In this document: positions 9,668 to 18,882 of the stretch, in pieces
Layout: each line of letters opens with the position of its first letter
How positions within the stretch are numbered: the first letter of the stretch is position 1
Origin: Litchfieldia salsa
GTDB taxonomy: Bacteria; Bacillota; Bacilli; Bacillales; Bacillaceae_L
Length of the DNA stretch: 64,000 nucleotides
Direction: 5' to 3'
Assembly: GCF_900104555.1 (NCBI RefSeq)
Contig: NZ_FNJU01000001.1
Location: 62,001-126,000, forward strand
Translations under genes and position numbers: made by a program
Notes under the pieces: model-generated
Databases searched by the model: none
What the model was told of the DNA's origin: nothing
What the model saw: the letters and a program-made list of their open reading frames with translations, nothing else

Positions 9668-10429
9668 TTACGCTTGATCACTACCAAAGAAATTTCTAAA
9701 TGATTGAATGGTTGTGTCACGGTTAAGTGCTGCAATAGATGTAGTCAATGGAATACCTTTTGGACAGGATTGAACACAGTTTTGTGAGTTACCACAGTTC
9801 GTAAGTCCACCATCGTCCATAATTGCATCTAAGCGTTCAGCTTTATTCATAGCACCTGTTGGATGAGCATTGAATAATCTAACCTGCGATAACGGAGCAG
9901 GCCCAATGAAATCTGATTTGCTATTTACATTTGGACAGGCCTCTAAACATACACCACATGTCATACATTTTGAAAGTTCGTATGCCCACTGACGTTTTGT
10001 TTCAGGCATACGTGGTCCAGGACCTAAATCATAGGTTCCATCAATTGGAATCCAAGCCTTTACTTTCTTAAGTGAATCAAACATTCTCTTTCTGTCAACT
10101 TGAAGATCTCGGACAACAGGGAATGTCTTCATAGGCTCAAGACGAATTGGTTGTTCTAGTTGATCAATCAAAGCTGTACAGGATTGACGCGGTTTGCCAT
10201 TTATCACCATCGAACAAGCTCCACATACCTCTTCAAGACAGTTCATATCCCAAGAAACTGGTGCAACCTTCTTTCCAGTAATATCAACTGGGTTTCTTCT
10301 AAATTCCATCAGTGCCGAGATAACATTCATATTCGCACGGTATGGGACTGCAAATTCAAGGGTGTAAGGGTCAGAATCCGGGCTGTCTTGACGAGTAATA
10401 ATAAAACGTACTGTTTTATTTTCAGCCAT
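9668..10429 (-). CDS. sdhB: Succinate dehydrogenase iron-sulfur subunit
   Basis: 253 residues, the B. subtilis length. It carries electrons from SdhA flavin to the cytochrome b subunit on the inner membrane face. An N-terminal plant-type ferredoxin domain has the [2Fe-2S] ligands in CLEEVCGACSMVINGKPRQSC (about residues 65-85). The C-terminal half has CMTCGVCLEACP and CGNSQNCVQSCPKG for the [4Fe-4S] and [3Fe-4S] clusters. The gene starts 2 nt after the sdhA stop and is last in sdhCAB. Confidence 0.97.
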   Translation of the reverse strand: MAENKTVRFIITRQDSPDSDPYTLEFAVPYRANMNVISALMEFRRNPVDITGKKVAPVSWDMNCLEEVCGACSMVINGKPRQSCTALIDQLEQPIRLEPMKTFPVVRDLQVDRKRMFDSLKKVKAWIPIDGTYDLGPGPRMPETKRQWAYELSKCMTCGVCLEACPNVNSKSDFIGPAPLSQVRLFNAHPTGAMNKAERLDAIMDDGGLTNCGNSQNCVQSCPKGIPLTTSIAALNRDTTIQSFRNFFGSDQA

Positions 10430-10431
10430 AA

Positions 10432-12192
10432 TTAATTTTCCCCCTTCTTCTTAGAATAGTCACGTTTACGTGGTTGAATAAGTGATGTGTCAACTTCTTC
10501 ATAATGAAATGCTGGCGCTGTTTTCTCACCAGTAAATTTGGCCATCGTTGTTTTTAAGAAGTCTTCATCATTTCGATCTGGAAAATCTGGTTTATAGTGT
10601 GCACCACGGCTTTCATTACGATTTAATGCACCGATCGTTACCACACGTGATAAGTGAAGCATGTTTTTAAGCTGTCTTGTGAACACTGCACCCTGGTTAC
10701 TCCATTTAGCAGTATCATTTATATTAATTTTACCAAATCTCTCTAACAGCTCTTCGATTTTTTGGTCTGTTTGTTTCAATTTTTCATTATAACGTACTAC
10801 TGTTACATTATCAGTCATCCATTCTCCAAGCTCTTTATGAAGAACATATGCATTCTCTGTACCGTCTAATGTCATGATTGAATTCCATTTATCTTGCTCT
10901 TCTTTCACATGGCGATCAAAGACAGATGATGAAATTGAATCTACACTCTTCGATAGTCCGCTGATATATCTAACAGCATTTGGACCTGCAACCATTCCAC
11001 CATAGATAGCTGATAATAATGAATTAGCCCCAAGTCGGTTTGCACCATGTTGAGAATAATCACACTCACCTGCAGCAAACAGTCCTGGAATATTTGTCAT
11101 TTGATCATAATCAACCCATAGTCCACCCATTGAATAGTGAACAGCTGGGAAAATCTTCATTGGTACCTTACGTGGATCATCACCCATGAACTTCTCATAG
11201 ATTTCAATAATTCCACCGAGCTTAATATCTAATTCCTTTGGATCTTTATGTGATAGATCTAGGTAAACCATATTTTCACCGTTAATACCTAGCTTCTGCT
11301 CTACACAGACATCAAAGATTTCACGTGTTGCAATATCACGCGGAACAAGGTTACCATATGCTGGATATTTCTCTTCTAAGAAATACCAAGGCTTCCCATC
11401 TTTATACGTCCAAACACGGCCACCCTCACCACGAGCAGATTCACTCATTAGACGAAGCTTATCATCCCCAGGAATTGCTGTAGGGTGAATCTGAATAAAT
11501 TCTCCATTTGAATAATAGGCACCTTGTTGATACACAATCGATGCTGCCGAACCTGTGTTAATAACTGAGTTCGTTGATTTTCCGAAGATAATTCCTGGCC
11601 CACCTGTTGCCATAATAACAGCATCAGCAGGGAACGTTTTAATCTCCATTGTTGATAGGTCTTGTCCTGTTATTCCACGACAAACTCCTTCATCATCAAC
11701 AACAGCTCCAAGGAATTCCCATCCCTCGTATTTCGTTACAAGTCCTGCTACTTCAAAGCGACGAACTTGCTCATCTAATGCATACAATAACTGTTGTCCA
11801 GTGGTCGCACCTGCAAAAGCTGTACGGTGATGTTGAGTACCACCAAAACGTCTAAAGTCAAGTAAACCTTCAGGGGTACGATTAAACATTACACCCATAC
11901 GGTCTAATAAATGAATAATACCTGGCGCTGCTTCACACATCGCTTTTACAGGTGGTTGGTTTGCAAGGAAATCTCCCCCATATACAGTGTCATCAAAGTG
12001 CTCATATGGAGAGTCTCCTTCACCTTTTGTGTTAACTGCACCGTTAATTCCGCCCTGTGCGCAAACCGAATGAGATCGTTTTACTGGAACAAGTGAAAAT
12101 AAATCAACCTGTACACCAGCTTCTGCTGCTTTAATAGTTGCCATTAAGCCGGCTAATCCACCACCGACAACAATAATTCTTCCATTACTCAT
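10432..12192 (-). CDS. sdhA: Succinate dehydrogenase flavoprotein subunit
   Basis: 586 residues. This catalytic subunit oxidises succinate to fumarate with covalently bound FAD. Visible are the N-terminal FAD fold IIVVGGGLAGLMATIKAAEAG, the flavinylation region SHSVCAQGGINGA, the active-site segments EFIQIHPTAIPG and SESARGEGGRVW, and GLFAAGECDYSQHGANRLGANSLLSAIYGG. The C-terminal ESRGAHYKPDFPDRNDEDFLKTT helical region is complete. About 100 nt separate it from sdhC, and it is followed immediately by sdhB. Confidence 0.98.
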   Translation of the reverse strand: MSNGRIIVVGGGLAGLMATIKAAEAGVQVDLFSLVPVKRSHSVCAQGGINGAVNTKGEGDSPYEHFDDTVYGGDFLANQPPVKAMCEAAPGIIHLLDRMGVMFNRTPEGLLDFRRFGGTQHHRTAFAGATTGQQLLYALDEQVRRFEVAGLVTKYEGWEFLGAVVDDEGVCRGITGQDLSTMEIKTFPADAVIMATGGPGIIFGKSTNSVINTGSAASIVYQQGAYYSNGEFIQIHPTAIPGDDKLRLMSESARGEGGRVWTYKDGKPWYFLEEKYPAYGNLVPRDIATREIFDVCVEQKLGINGENMVYLDLSHKDPKELDIKLGGIIEIYEKFMGDDPRKVPMKIFPAVHYSMGGLWVDYDQMTNIPGLFAAGECDYSQHGANRLGANSLLSAIYGGMVAGPNAVRYISGLSKSVDSISSSVFDRHVKEEQDKWNSIMTLDGTENAYVLHKELGEWMTDNVTVVRYNEKLKQTDQKIEELLERFGKININDTAKWSNQGAVFTRQLKNMLHLSRVVTIGALNRNESRGAHYKPDFPDRNDEDFLKTTMAKFTGEKTAPAFHYEEVDTSLIQPRKRDYSKKKGEN

Positions 12193-12293
12193 GGTAAGTC
12201 ACTCCCCTATAAAGTGAAACTATAAATAGTGGTTTCCCACGTTATCAATTAGTTTTAATTCAATTTTAATTAAACATATAAGTCTACTGGTAA

Positions 12294-12902
12294 TTAAACA
12301 AACGCAAAAATTGCACGTACCCCTACAATTGTTAAAGCAACAAATATACCAAGTGTTACATATGTTGAGATCTGTTGTGAACGAGGTGAAACTGTAAGCC
12401 CCCAACTAACACCAAACGACCATAAACCATTTGCAAAGTGGAAGATCGTTGAAATAACACCTACCAAATAAAATCCTATCATAAATGGTGAAGCGAAAAT
12501 ATTAGCCATCATATCATAGTTAACTTCAGCACCAAATGCTGCAGCGATCCTAGTCTCCCAAACATGCCATGTAATAAAAATTAATGTAATTACTCCAGTA
12601 ATACGTTGTAAGATGAACATCCAGTTACGGAAGAAACTATATTTGCTTACATTGTTTCTCGCTGTAAAAGCAATATAAAGTCCATAAATCGCATGAAATA
12701 AAATAGGAATAAAGATAATAAATGTTTCAAGTAAATAACGAAATGGAAGACTTTCCATAAAATGAGCAGCTTCATTAAACGCTTCAGGGCTCTTAGTTGC
12801 AAAATGGTTTACAACTAAATGCTGAACTAGGAAAATCCCTACTGGAATTACTCCTAATAACGAATGAAGTCTGCGGTAAAAAAACTCTCGATTTCTTGCC
12901 AT
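12294..12902 (-). CDS. sdhC: Succinate dehydrogenase cytochrome b558 subunit
   Basis: 202 residues with five membrane-spanning segments (about residues 12-32, 60-80, 92-112, 135-155, 178-200). It anchors SdhAB and passes electrons through two hemes b to menaquinone. Conserved His residues expected as heme ligands occur in RRLHSLLG, LVQHLVVNH, ILFHAIYG, ITWHVWE and IFHFANG. It is the first gene of sdhCAB. A longer overlapping frame upstream (to 13051) lacks a ribosome site and family similarity and was not used. Confidence 0.95.
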   Translation of the reverse strand: MARNREFFYRRLHSLLGVIPVGIFLVQHLVVNHFATKSPEAFNEAAHFMESLPFRYLLETFIIFIPILFHAIYGLYIAFTARNNVSKYSFFRNWMFILQRITGVITLIFITWHVWETRIAAAFGAEVNYDMMANIFASPFMIGFYLVGVISTIFHFANGLWSFGVSWGLTVSPRSQQISTYVTLGIFVALTIVGVRAIFAFV

Positions 12903-13093
12903 TGTTTACCCCCCTTAATAATAACCAGTCCCAATTTTTGCCCATTAATATATTCATATTTTTGACTGATAAATGAAAACCTTTGCAAACCGAATTGGTA
13001 GTCTAGTAAAAACCATCTATTATACTTATATTCATTAAGACTAACAATCATGAGTTCACAATTTTTCTTTTATCAGTATAACGTAACAAGTTC

Positions 13094-13122
13094 ATTTTAC
13101 TCTCATAAGTTTTGAGCGTCAA
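13094..13122 (-). promoter_or_regulatory. Sigma-A promoter of sdhCAB
   Basis: On the minus strand TTGACG, a 17-nt spacer and TAAAAT lie about 190 nt before sdhC. Overlapping the -35 on its upstream side (13122-13135) is a weak cre-like sequence centred on AACGCG with two mismatches to consensus. Confidence 0.65.
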
Positions 13123-13297
13123 GAAAACGCGTACACAAATTGTTCATTAAAATTTAAATTTTGCAACAATTTTCTTTTAGTCGTGTATTTTAACTACATA
13201 CTCCTTATAAAATATTTTCCGAAAAATATAGTAAGAAATTCATGTGTTACCCTCTCATTGTTGTTATATAATATATAAATGGAAAGAGGGGATTGCC

Positions 13298-13738
13298 TTG
13301 AAACAAGTATTATCTGACGAATCTGCAACAGAAATTGAGAACCTAACCGTGTCCGCATTTGGGTACGAACTTATACGAGAAGACGTTCTAACTGATCTAC
13401 TAGGTAAAAATGCCTCACAACTGCTTTATTGGGCAGGTAAGAACCTCGCAAGGAAGCATCCTTTACATTCGGTAGAGGATATTATCTCTTTCTTTGAAAA
13501 GGCTGGTTGGGGCTCACTTACAGTAGATCGAATTAAAAAAAATGAAATGGAGTTTCATTTAACAGGTGAACTTGTTGCAGTTCGAATGAAGAAAAAAGAA
13601 GAACATTCATTTCAACTTGAAGCTGGATTCTTGGCCCAACAAATTCAACAACAAACCGATCAATTAACAGAGTCATATGAGCAGCATAAGAAAAGAGCTT
13701 TTCAAGTCATATTCACTGTTAAATGGGATAAAGCATAG
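13298..13738 (+). CDS. yslB: YslB-like conserved protein (DUF2507)
   Basis: 146 residues on the plus strand, divergent from sdhC. It resembles B. subtilis YslB in sequence and place (between lysC and sdhC). Function is unknown; the fold is the small alpha/beta type shared with V4R-like domains. Visible landmarks are the GYELIREDVLTDLLG segment, AGKNLARKHPL, and a hydrophobic FHLTGELVAVRM strand; the C-terminus is rich in Gln and may form a helix. The start is TTG at 13298 with AGAGGGG 6-7 nt upstream; the ATG 18 codons earlier has no ribosome site. Confidence 0.85.
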   Translation: MKQVLSDESATEIENLTVSAFGYELIREDVLTDLLGKNASQLLYWAGKNLARKHPLHSVEDIISFFEKAGWGSLTVDRIKKNEMEFHLTGELVAVRMKKKEEHSFQLEAGFLAQQIQQQTDQLTESYEQHKKRAFQVIFTVKWDKA

Positions 13739-13751
13739 TATAAGTGTTTGT

Positions 13752-13879
13752 GAAAAAGGATGACTCAAACATAGTTTAACCTGCAACTCTTCTTACTATG
13801 AGACGCAAGAGATCTAGTGAGAGCCATCCTATCTTTGCAGATGAACGGCCAGACGGTCAATTTCAAATGGATTGACCGC
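13752..13879. terminator. Convergent terminator region between yslB and lysC
   Basis: Two hairpins are visible. AGGATGACTC (13758-13767) can pair with GAGCCATCCT (13821-13830), with CCTTTTTC following on the minus strand, which would end lysC. A compact CGGTCAAT/ATTGACCG stem spans 13854-13879, immediately after the lysC stop. No long T-run follows the second. Confidence 0.5.
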
Positions 13880-13890
13880 TGAGTTATAGT

Positions 13891-14394
13891 TTAAACAGTT
13901 ACTTCGTTATTTTCCACTACCGAAAGTTGGAAAGCATCGTGTAAAGCTTCAACAGCCTTTACCATACTACCTTTTTCTACTACAGTAGAAACTTTAATTT
14001 CCGACGTACTCACCATTTTCACATGAATGTCATGATCTGCTAGTACTTTGAACATCTCTGCTGCTACTCCTGGGTTTGAAATCATCCCGGAACCAACGAT
14101 TGATACTTTTGCCAGTCCATCTTCCTTTTCAATTCTGTCAAACTTTAAAGCATCCTGATTCTCTTCCAAAACACGTACTGTATCATTTAAATCCGCTGTC
14201 TTCACTGAAAATGAGATATTTGTTGTATCCTGATCTGTAGTGCCTTGTATAATAATGTCCACATTTAGTCCATTACTAGCTAATGTTGTAAAAATAGTAG
14301 AAAGAGTACGAAGTCCGTTTGGTAGTCCACACACCGTTACCCTTGTCACTTGATCTTCAAACGCAATTCCTCTAACAACTAAATTCTTTTCCAT
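13891..14394 (-). CDS. lysC: Aspartokinase II beta subunit from an in-frame internal start
   Basis: Within lysC the minus strand carries GAGGAGG (14409-14403), 8 nt before an ATG at 14394, which is codon 246. The product, 167 residues beginning MEKNLVVRGIA, is just the two regulatory ACT domains. In B. subtilis the beta subunit of aspartokinase II is made from the same kind of nested start at the equivalent position, and binds alpha as an alpha2-beta2 enzyme. The ribosome site is stronger than most in this window. Confidence 0.85.
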   Translation of the reverse strand: MEKNLVVRGIAFEDQVTRVTVCGLPNGLRTLSTIFTTLASNGLNVDIIIQGTTDQDTTNISFSVKTADLNDTVRVLEENQDALKFDRIEKEDGLAKVSIVGSGMISNPGVAAEMFKVLADHDIHVKMVSTSEIKVSTVVEKGSMVKAVEALHDAFQLSVVENNEVTV

Positions 14395-15129
14395 TGATAC
14401 TTCCTCCTCAATAATCGTTCCACGTTCATTTTCCATACTTGAACGAACTTCTAATGGCATTGAATAATTTTTGGCGAATTCAACCGCTCTTGGATGGAGA
14501 ACACCGGCTCCAAGGTTAGCTAACTCAAGCATTTCATCATATGATACAGAGTGTAATTTTCTAGCCGTGTTCAGATAACGAGGATCCGTTGTAAACACAC
14601 CTGTTACATCTGTATAGATATCACATTTATCAGCTTGTAATGCTGCAGCGATCGCAACTGCAGTTGTATCAGAGCCTCCACGACCAAGTGTTGTTATTTC
14701 TCCGTCAACTGTAGCGCCTTGAAATCCTGCAACTACAACAATCTTACCTTCATCAAGACTTGCTTTTAACTTAGTTGTTTCAATGTTCGTAATCCGAGCA
14801 TTACTATGTATAGCCTCTGTCTGAATACCAGCTTGCCAGCCTGTATAGGAAATAGCATCATACCCTTTTTCTTTAATGGCTAACGAAAGTAATGCAATCG
14901 TCACTTGTTCACCAGTTGTTAATAACATATCCATTTCACGCTTACTAGGATTCGAGCTAATTTCTCCTGCAAGTCGAACAAGTTCATCAGTTGTTTTCCC
15001 CATTGCTGAAACAACAACGACTACTTGATTACCCGCTAGAACTTCTTGACTTACTCGATTAGCAACATTCATAATTCGTTCGACAGAACCTACCGATGTA
15101 CCACCAAATTTTTGCACAATAATTCCCAC
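13891..15129 (-). CDS. lysC: Lysine-sensitive aspartokinase (aspartokinase II), alpha subunit
   Basis: 412 residues. It phosphorylates aspartate in the first step of the lysine, threonine and methionine pathway and of diaminopimelate synthesis. The N-terminal kinase domain has VQKFGGTSVG and TTLGRGGSDTTAVA; two ACT domains occupy about residues 250-412. An internal ribosome site inside the gene would direct a separate beta subunit, as known for B. subtilis LysC. A lysine riboswitch precedes the gene, so expression should fall when lysine is plentiful. It is monocistronic here. Confidence 0.97.
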   Translation of the reverse strand: MGIIVQKFGGTSVGSVERIMNVANRVSQEVLAGNQVVVVVSAMGKTTDELVRLAGEISSNPSKREMDMLLTTGEQVTIALLSLAIKEKGYDAISYTGWQAGIQTEAIHSNARITNIETTKLKASLDEGKIVVVAGFQGATVDGEITTLGRGGSDTTAVAIAAALQADKCDIYTDVTGVFTTDPRYLNTARKLHSVSYDEMLELANLGAGVLHPRAVEFAKNYSMPLEVRSSMENERGTIIEEEVSMEKNLVVRGIAFEDQVTRVTVCGLPNGLRTLSTIFTTLASNGLNVDIIIQGTTDQDTTNISFSVKTADLNDTVRVLEENQDALKFDRIEKEDGLAKVSIVGSGMISNPGVAAEMFKVLADHDIHVKMVSTSEIKVSTVVEKGSMVKAVEALHDAFQLSVVENNEVTV

Positions 15130-15205
15130 GATAAACCACCCTTTTCATTCTATTCATGTGCTCATTCATTCCTGAGTTTAGATCACTATTCACTGTAAAT
15201 TGGCA

Positions 15206-15450
15206 TTAAAAAAAGCAATGAGAAAAATCTCATTGCTGTGATTAACGAAAATAAATTCATCATATTCACATCGTGAGATAGCTCTCCAAGATATAATACC
15301 TTGACAATTCTGCATTTCTTAAACACAGAACCAGCAAAGAATGTAGTGAGTCATCCTTTACTTCGGCAATCTCCCCTTTAGGCAATCGTCATCGGAGCTC
15401 ATCCTCCTCATATTGCTTACTATTGAAGCTTGCACCTCTATCTTCACTTC
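15206..15450 (-). promoter_or_regulatory. Lysine riboswitch (L box) with terminator
   Basis: The leader of lysC has conserved L-box pieces in order on the minus strand: GAAGATAGAGGTGC (near 15447-15434), AGTAAG, GAGGAGGATGAGCT, AAAGGGGAGATTGCCGAAG, and the closing GAGCTATCTCAC (near 15272-15283). A perfect hairpin GCAATGAGA/TCTCATTGC (15215-15236) with nine trailing Ts forms the terminator. Lysine binding is expected to favour termination. Confidence 0.95.
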
Positions 15451-15482
15451 AATAGTAATTGAAGTGTATTAAGTTGTTTAAA

Positions 15483-15511
15483 ATTATAACGTGTTATTTT
15501 ACATAGTGCAA
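15483..15511 (-). promoter_or_regulatory. Sigma-A promoter of lysC
   Basis: TTGCAC and TATAAT separated by 17 nt on the minus strand, placing transcription start about 25 nt upstream of the riboswitch. Confidence 0.75.
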
Positions 15512-15522
15512 GGATAATATTC

Positions 15523-17295
15523 TTACTCCTGTAGTTTATGATAAATAAGTTCTGCAGTTTGTCTAGGAATTTTTGCTTCTTGGATTTCCTCGATTGTTGC
15601 TTCTTTTAATTTCTTGACTGAACCAAAATATTTCAACAATGCCTTTTTTCGCTTTTCTCCTACTCCAGGGATATCATCAAGAACAGATTGAAAAACAGAT
15701 TTACTTCGCAATTGGCGATGGAATGTAATCGCAAATCGGTGTACCTCGTCTTGAATACGTTGAAGTAAATAAAATTCCTGACTATTTCGCTCAAGACTTG
15801 CAACCATTAATGGTTCACCTATTAATAATTCAGAAGTTCGATGTTTTTCATCTTTTACTAACCCTGCTACTGGAATCTCTAAGCCTAGCTCGTCCTCCAG
15901 CACTTCCTTAACAGCAGCTAAGTGTCCTTTTCCCCCATCAATAATAATTAAGTCCGGAAGAGGAAGCTGCTCTTTTAATGCCCTACTATACCTACGCCGA
16001 ACAACTTCACGCATTGAATCATAATCATCTGGACCGACAACTGTTTTGATTTTATACTTACGATAGTCATTCTTACTTGGCTTACCATCCACAAAAACGA
16101 TCATTGCTGATACTGGGTCAGTTCCCTGAATATTAGAGTTGTCAAAGGCCTCAATTCTGTATGGTGTCGCAATACCAAGCTGTATTCCAAGATTTTCAGT
16201 CGCCTTTATCGTTCTTTCTTCATCACGCTCAATTAATGAAAATTTCTCAGTTAATGCAATCTTCGCATTCTTCGTAGCAAGTTCAATTAAGTCTTTCTTT
16301 TTTCCACGACTTGGTTGTGAAACATTAACTTCTAAAAGCTGTTCTGCTAGTTCCTTTTCAATTGAAGCTGGAAGCAAGATTTCCTTGGGCTTAAAATGAT
16401 TCGTTTTCGTATAAAATTGACCTAAAAATGTTAAGAAATCTTCCTCTGGTTCATTATAAATGGGAAAAAGTGATACATCTCTTTCAATCAATTTTCCTTG
16501 GCGAATAAAAAAGACTTGTACACACATCCACCCTTTATCATATGAATACCCAAACACATCACGATCAATAAAATCTGTCATTGTCATCTTTTGTTTTTCC
16601 ATCGTTGTTTCAATATGTGAAATTTGATCACGGTATTCTTTGGCCCGCTCAAAATCAAGTTCCTCTGAGGCTTTCAACATTTTTTCTGTTAACTCAACTT
16701 TAATATCCTTGTACCCACCATTTAAGAACTTGATAATATTATCAACAATTTGTTTATTTGTTTCATCGGTTACTGGTTGTATACACGGAGCAAGACACTG
16801 ACCTATATGATAGTATAAACAAACCTTATCAGGTAAGGTTGTACATTTGCGCAATGGATAGACTCGATCTAGCAACTTTTTTGTTTCAGTTGCTGCTTGG
16901 GCATTCGGATATGGACCAAAGTATTTGCCTTTATCCTTTTTAACATTACGAGTAATGATTAAGCGTGGCTGTTTTTCTGCAGTCACTTTAATAAACGGAT
17001 AGCTTTTATCATCTTTTAGCATGATATTATACTTCGGATCATACTTCTTGATTAGGTTCAACTCTAAAATAAGTGCTTCTATATTTGAGGAAGTTACAAT
17101 ATATTCAAAGTCAACAATCTCATTTACAAGTCGTAATGTTTTTCCATCATGTGAGCCTGTAAAATAAGATTTCACACGGTTTCTTAATACTTTTGCTTTA
17201 CCAACATAAATAACTGTTCCTTGACGATCCTTCATTAAGTAACAGCCTGGCTGAGCAGGTAATATGGACAACTTTTCTTTGAGGTGATCATGCAT
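15523..17295 (-). CDS. uvrC: Excinuclease ABC subunit C
   Basis: 590 residues. In nucleotide excision repair it incises both sides of the lesion after UvrA/UvrB recognition. The N-terminal GIY-YIG nuclease ([20 protein letters not shown], residues 17-36), a central UVR helix pair ([13 protein letters not shown] near residue 215), the RNase H-like nuclease with [20 protein letters not shown] and [11 protein letters not shown], and C-terminal helix-hairpin-helix motifs ([21 protein letters not shown]) are all present. It is separated from lysC by the riboswitch and promoter and stands alone. Confidence 0.98.
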   Translation of the reverse strand: MHDHLKEKLSILPAQPGCYLMKDRQGTVIYVGKAKVLRNRVKSYFTGSHDGKTLRLVNEIVDFEYIVTSSNIEALILELNLIKKYDPKYNIMLKDDKSYPFIKVTAEKQPRLIITRNVKKDKGKYFGPYPNAQAATETKKLLDRVYPLRKCTTLPDKVCLYYHIGQCLAPCIQPVTDETNKQIVDNIIKFLNGGYKDIKVELTEKMLKASEELDFERAKEYRDQISHIETTMEKQKMTMTDFIDRDVFGYSYDKGWMCVQVFFIRQGKLIERDVSLFPIYNEPEEDFLTFLGQFYTKTNHFKPKEILLPASIEKELAEQLLEVNVSQPSRGKKKDLIELATKNAKIALTEKFSLIERDEERTIKATENLGIQLGIATPYRIEAFDNSNIQGTDPVSAMIVFVDGKPSKNDYRKYKIKTVVGPDDYDSMREVVRRRYSRALKEQLPLPDLIIIDGGKGHLAAVKEVLEDELGLEIPVAGLVKDEKHRTSELLIGEPLMVASLERNSQEFYLLQRIQDEVHRFAITFHRQLRSKSVFQSVLDDIPGVGEKRKKALLKYFGSVKKLKEATIEEIQEAKIPRQTAELIYHKLQE

Positions 17296-17590
17296 AGTAA
17301 CAACTCCTTACATCATCAAAATAGCTACCCTTGATTGTATCATGATTTAAGGGAAACTTCCCTGTAAAATAGTTCTATAATACAAAAACAAATCAATATA
17401 TTATTTAGAAACGTTGTGAAAAAAAATCCAGAATTTATTCTTTAAATACCACCCAATTAACCCCTTTGTTAATAACTAAGCTATTTTTGAAGAAGGTATT
17501 ATTTGTCTAACTAAAGTAAGTAACAGTAACCCATAATAAACTCGTCTACTTGAAGCTTCACCAGGTAGAACACATTGGAGGTGCATTACC
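17296..17590. other. Divergent intergenic region between uvrC and the Gln-rich gene
   Basis: AT-rich, with a small palindrome AAGGGAAACTTCCCT near 17348 and a TATAAT-like box near 17375 lacking a clear -35. No gene is visible. Confidence 0.4.
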
Positions 17591-17599
17591 ATTAACGGA

Positions 17600-18262
17600 A
17601 TGTTCTTCTTTCTGATCTTTATCTTGTTGGCTAGTATCGCATTAGTTTTCTTTGCTAGAGCTGCAAGAAAACCTGCTTATGTTAATGCCAATACAGATGC
17701 ACTCAAAAAAAATCAATATATGGAGGAATTCGCTATGGAAAACAATTATGAAGAAATTCTAGAAACAGAAGTTGAAACTGCTGAGGAAACTACCCTTTCG
17801 AAATTAGCTGCACAAAAAGTAGAAGAGGAAATCGGGGAAGAATTAATGCCTTTAAGAAATCAATTAGAATCCATGCAAAATGCTTTAAACCAGATCCAAT
17901 CAAGTGGTCAGCAGACTTCACAAACTGGATCTTCAATGAGCTATAATACACAAAGCTCTCAGGAGTTACTAAAACAGATGCAGGATTTTAGCAACCAAGC
18001 TCAACAACAGCAGCAAAAGACTTTCCAACAATTACAACAATCAATTCAACAGGCAACACAAATGTTAGGTGGCGTTGAGCAATCACTTCAATCATTTAAT
18101 ATGTTAAATCAGATTTCTCAACAAATTAATCAATCTCAACAACAAATGCAAAAACAAATGCAACAATCCCAATCACAACAGCAACAACAACAGCAAGGAC
18201 AGGTTCAAGGACAGCAATACCAATCAAACCAAAACTACAGCAGCAGTCAGTATTACCAATAA
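17600..18262 (+). CDS. Membrane-anchored Gln-rich coiled-coil protein, unknown function
   Basis: 220 residues, not a family I recognise. The N-terminus is a single hydrophobic segment (residues 2-20) followed by RAARKP, so it is probably a membrane anchor with the rest in the cytoplasm. Residues 45-90 are acidic and helical; from about residue 95 to the end the chain is mostly Gln with Ser, Asn and Met in heptad-like spacing, suggesting a coiled coil. GGAGG lies 18 nt before the ATG, unusually far; an ATT codon at 17591 would be 9 nt from it. A second strong site (GGAGG, 8 nt spacing) precedes an in-frame ATG at 17735 (codon 46), which would give a soluble form. It lies alone on the plus strand between uvrC and trxA and has its own terminator. 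Confidence 0.75.
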   Translation: MFFFLIFILLASIALVFFARAARKPAYVNANTDALKKNQYMEEFAMENNYEEILETEVETAEETTLSKLAAQKVEEEIGEELMPLRNQLESMQNALNQIQSSGQQTSQTGSSMSYNTQSSQELLKQMQDFSNQAQQQQQKTFQQLQQSIQQATQMLGGVEQSLQSFNMLNQISQQINQSQQQMQKQMQQSQSQQQQQQQGQVQGQQYQSNQNYSSSQYYQ

Positions 18263-18273
18263 GTTAAATCATT

Positions 18274-18311
18274 GTAACAGATGATGTGTTAGTCATCATC
18301 TGTTACTTTTT
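18274..18311 (+). terminator. Terminator of the Gln-rich gene
   Basis: GTAACAGATGATG pairs with CATCATCTGTTAC around a short loop and is followed by TTTTTG, just after the stop. Confidence 0.9.
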
Positions 18312-18353
18312 GTTAATAAGACTCCTGTAAACAGATTTTTTTATTTAATTAAA

Positions 18354-18380
18354 GAAAAAAGCCTAGCAATAGGCTAGACT
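18354..18380 (-). terminator. Terminator of trxA
   Basis: AGCCTA/TAGGCT-containing hairpin followed on the minus strand by TTTTTTCTTT; it lies 16 nt past the trxA stop. Confidence 0.85.
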
Positions 18381-18395
18381 TTTTGGTATTAACTA

Positions 18396-18710
18396 TTAAA
18401 CATGTTTAGTTAAAACTTCCGCTAGAGCATCTTTCGGTTGGAATCCAACAACCTTATCCACTACTTCACCATTTTTGAAAACAAGTAGAGTTGGGATACT
18501 CATAACACCGTATTTACCAGCTGTTTCTTGGTTTTCATCAACATCAAGCTTAACGATCTTTACTTTGTCGCCCATTTCTGAATCTAATTCTTCAAGAACT
18601 GGTGCAATCATTTTACAAGGTCCGCACCATGGTGCCCAAAAGTCAGCAAGTACTACACCTTCGCTTGTTTCTGTATTAAAATTTTGATCTGTTACATTTG
18701 AAATAGCCAT
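18396..18710 (-). CDS. trxA: Thioredoxin
   Basis: 104 residues, a single thioredoxin domain with the active site [19 protein letters not shown] (redox Cys pair at about residues 29 and 32) and the cis-proline segment [12 protein letters not shown]. It is a general cytosolic dithiol reductant. An 18-residue upstream extension is open in frame, but AGGAGG lies 8 nt before the ATG at 18710. It is placed after etfA, as in B. subtilis, but has its own terminator and is separated from etfA by another. Confidence 0.97.
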   Translation of the reverse strand: MAISNVTDQNFNTETSEGVVLADFWAPWCGPCKMIAPVLEELDSEMGDKVKIVKLDVDENQETAGKYGVMSIPTLLVFKNGEVVDKVVGFQPKDALAEVLTKHV

Positions 18711-18846
18711 TTTTATATTCCTCCTAATTACTACTTTGAAATTATAATCAAAGTATATCACCAATGTTTTTTAGATGCTAATTATTTGACTCAAAGGTCA
18801 TTTTCCCCCATTTTCCAAGGTGATATGTAATAATTTTAATAAGTGC

Positions 18847-18873
18847 AAAAGCGAGCCATTATAGCCCGCTTTT
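18847..18873 (-). terminator. Terminator of etfA / fatty-acid operon
   Basis: AAAAGCGGGCT and AGCCATTATAGCC arms form a GC-rich stem on the minus strand ending in GCTTTTGC, 10 nt after the etfA stop. Confidence 0.75.
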
Positions 18874-18882
18874 TACATGATT

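Noticed and set aside
12854-13051. Minus-strand frame of 65 codons overlapping the start of sdhC
   Set aside because: No ribosome site, wrong frame relative to sdhC and it covers the leader between the sdh promoter and the sdhC start.
13122-13135. cre site of sdhCAB
   Set aside because: Two mismatches to the consensus; mentioned with the promoter but not listed as a site.
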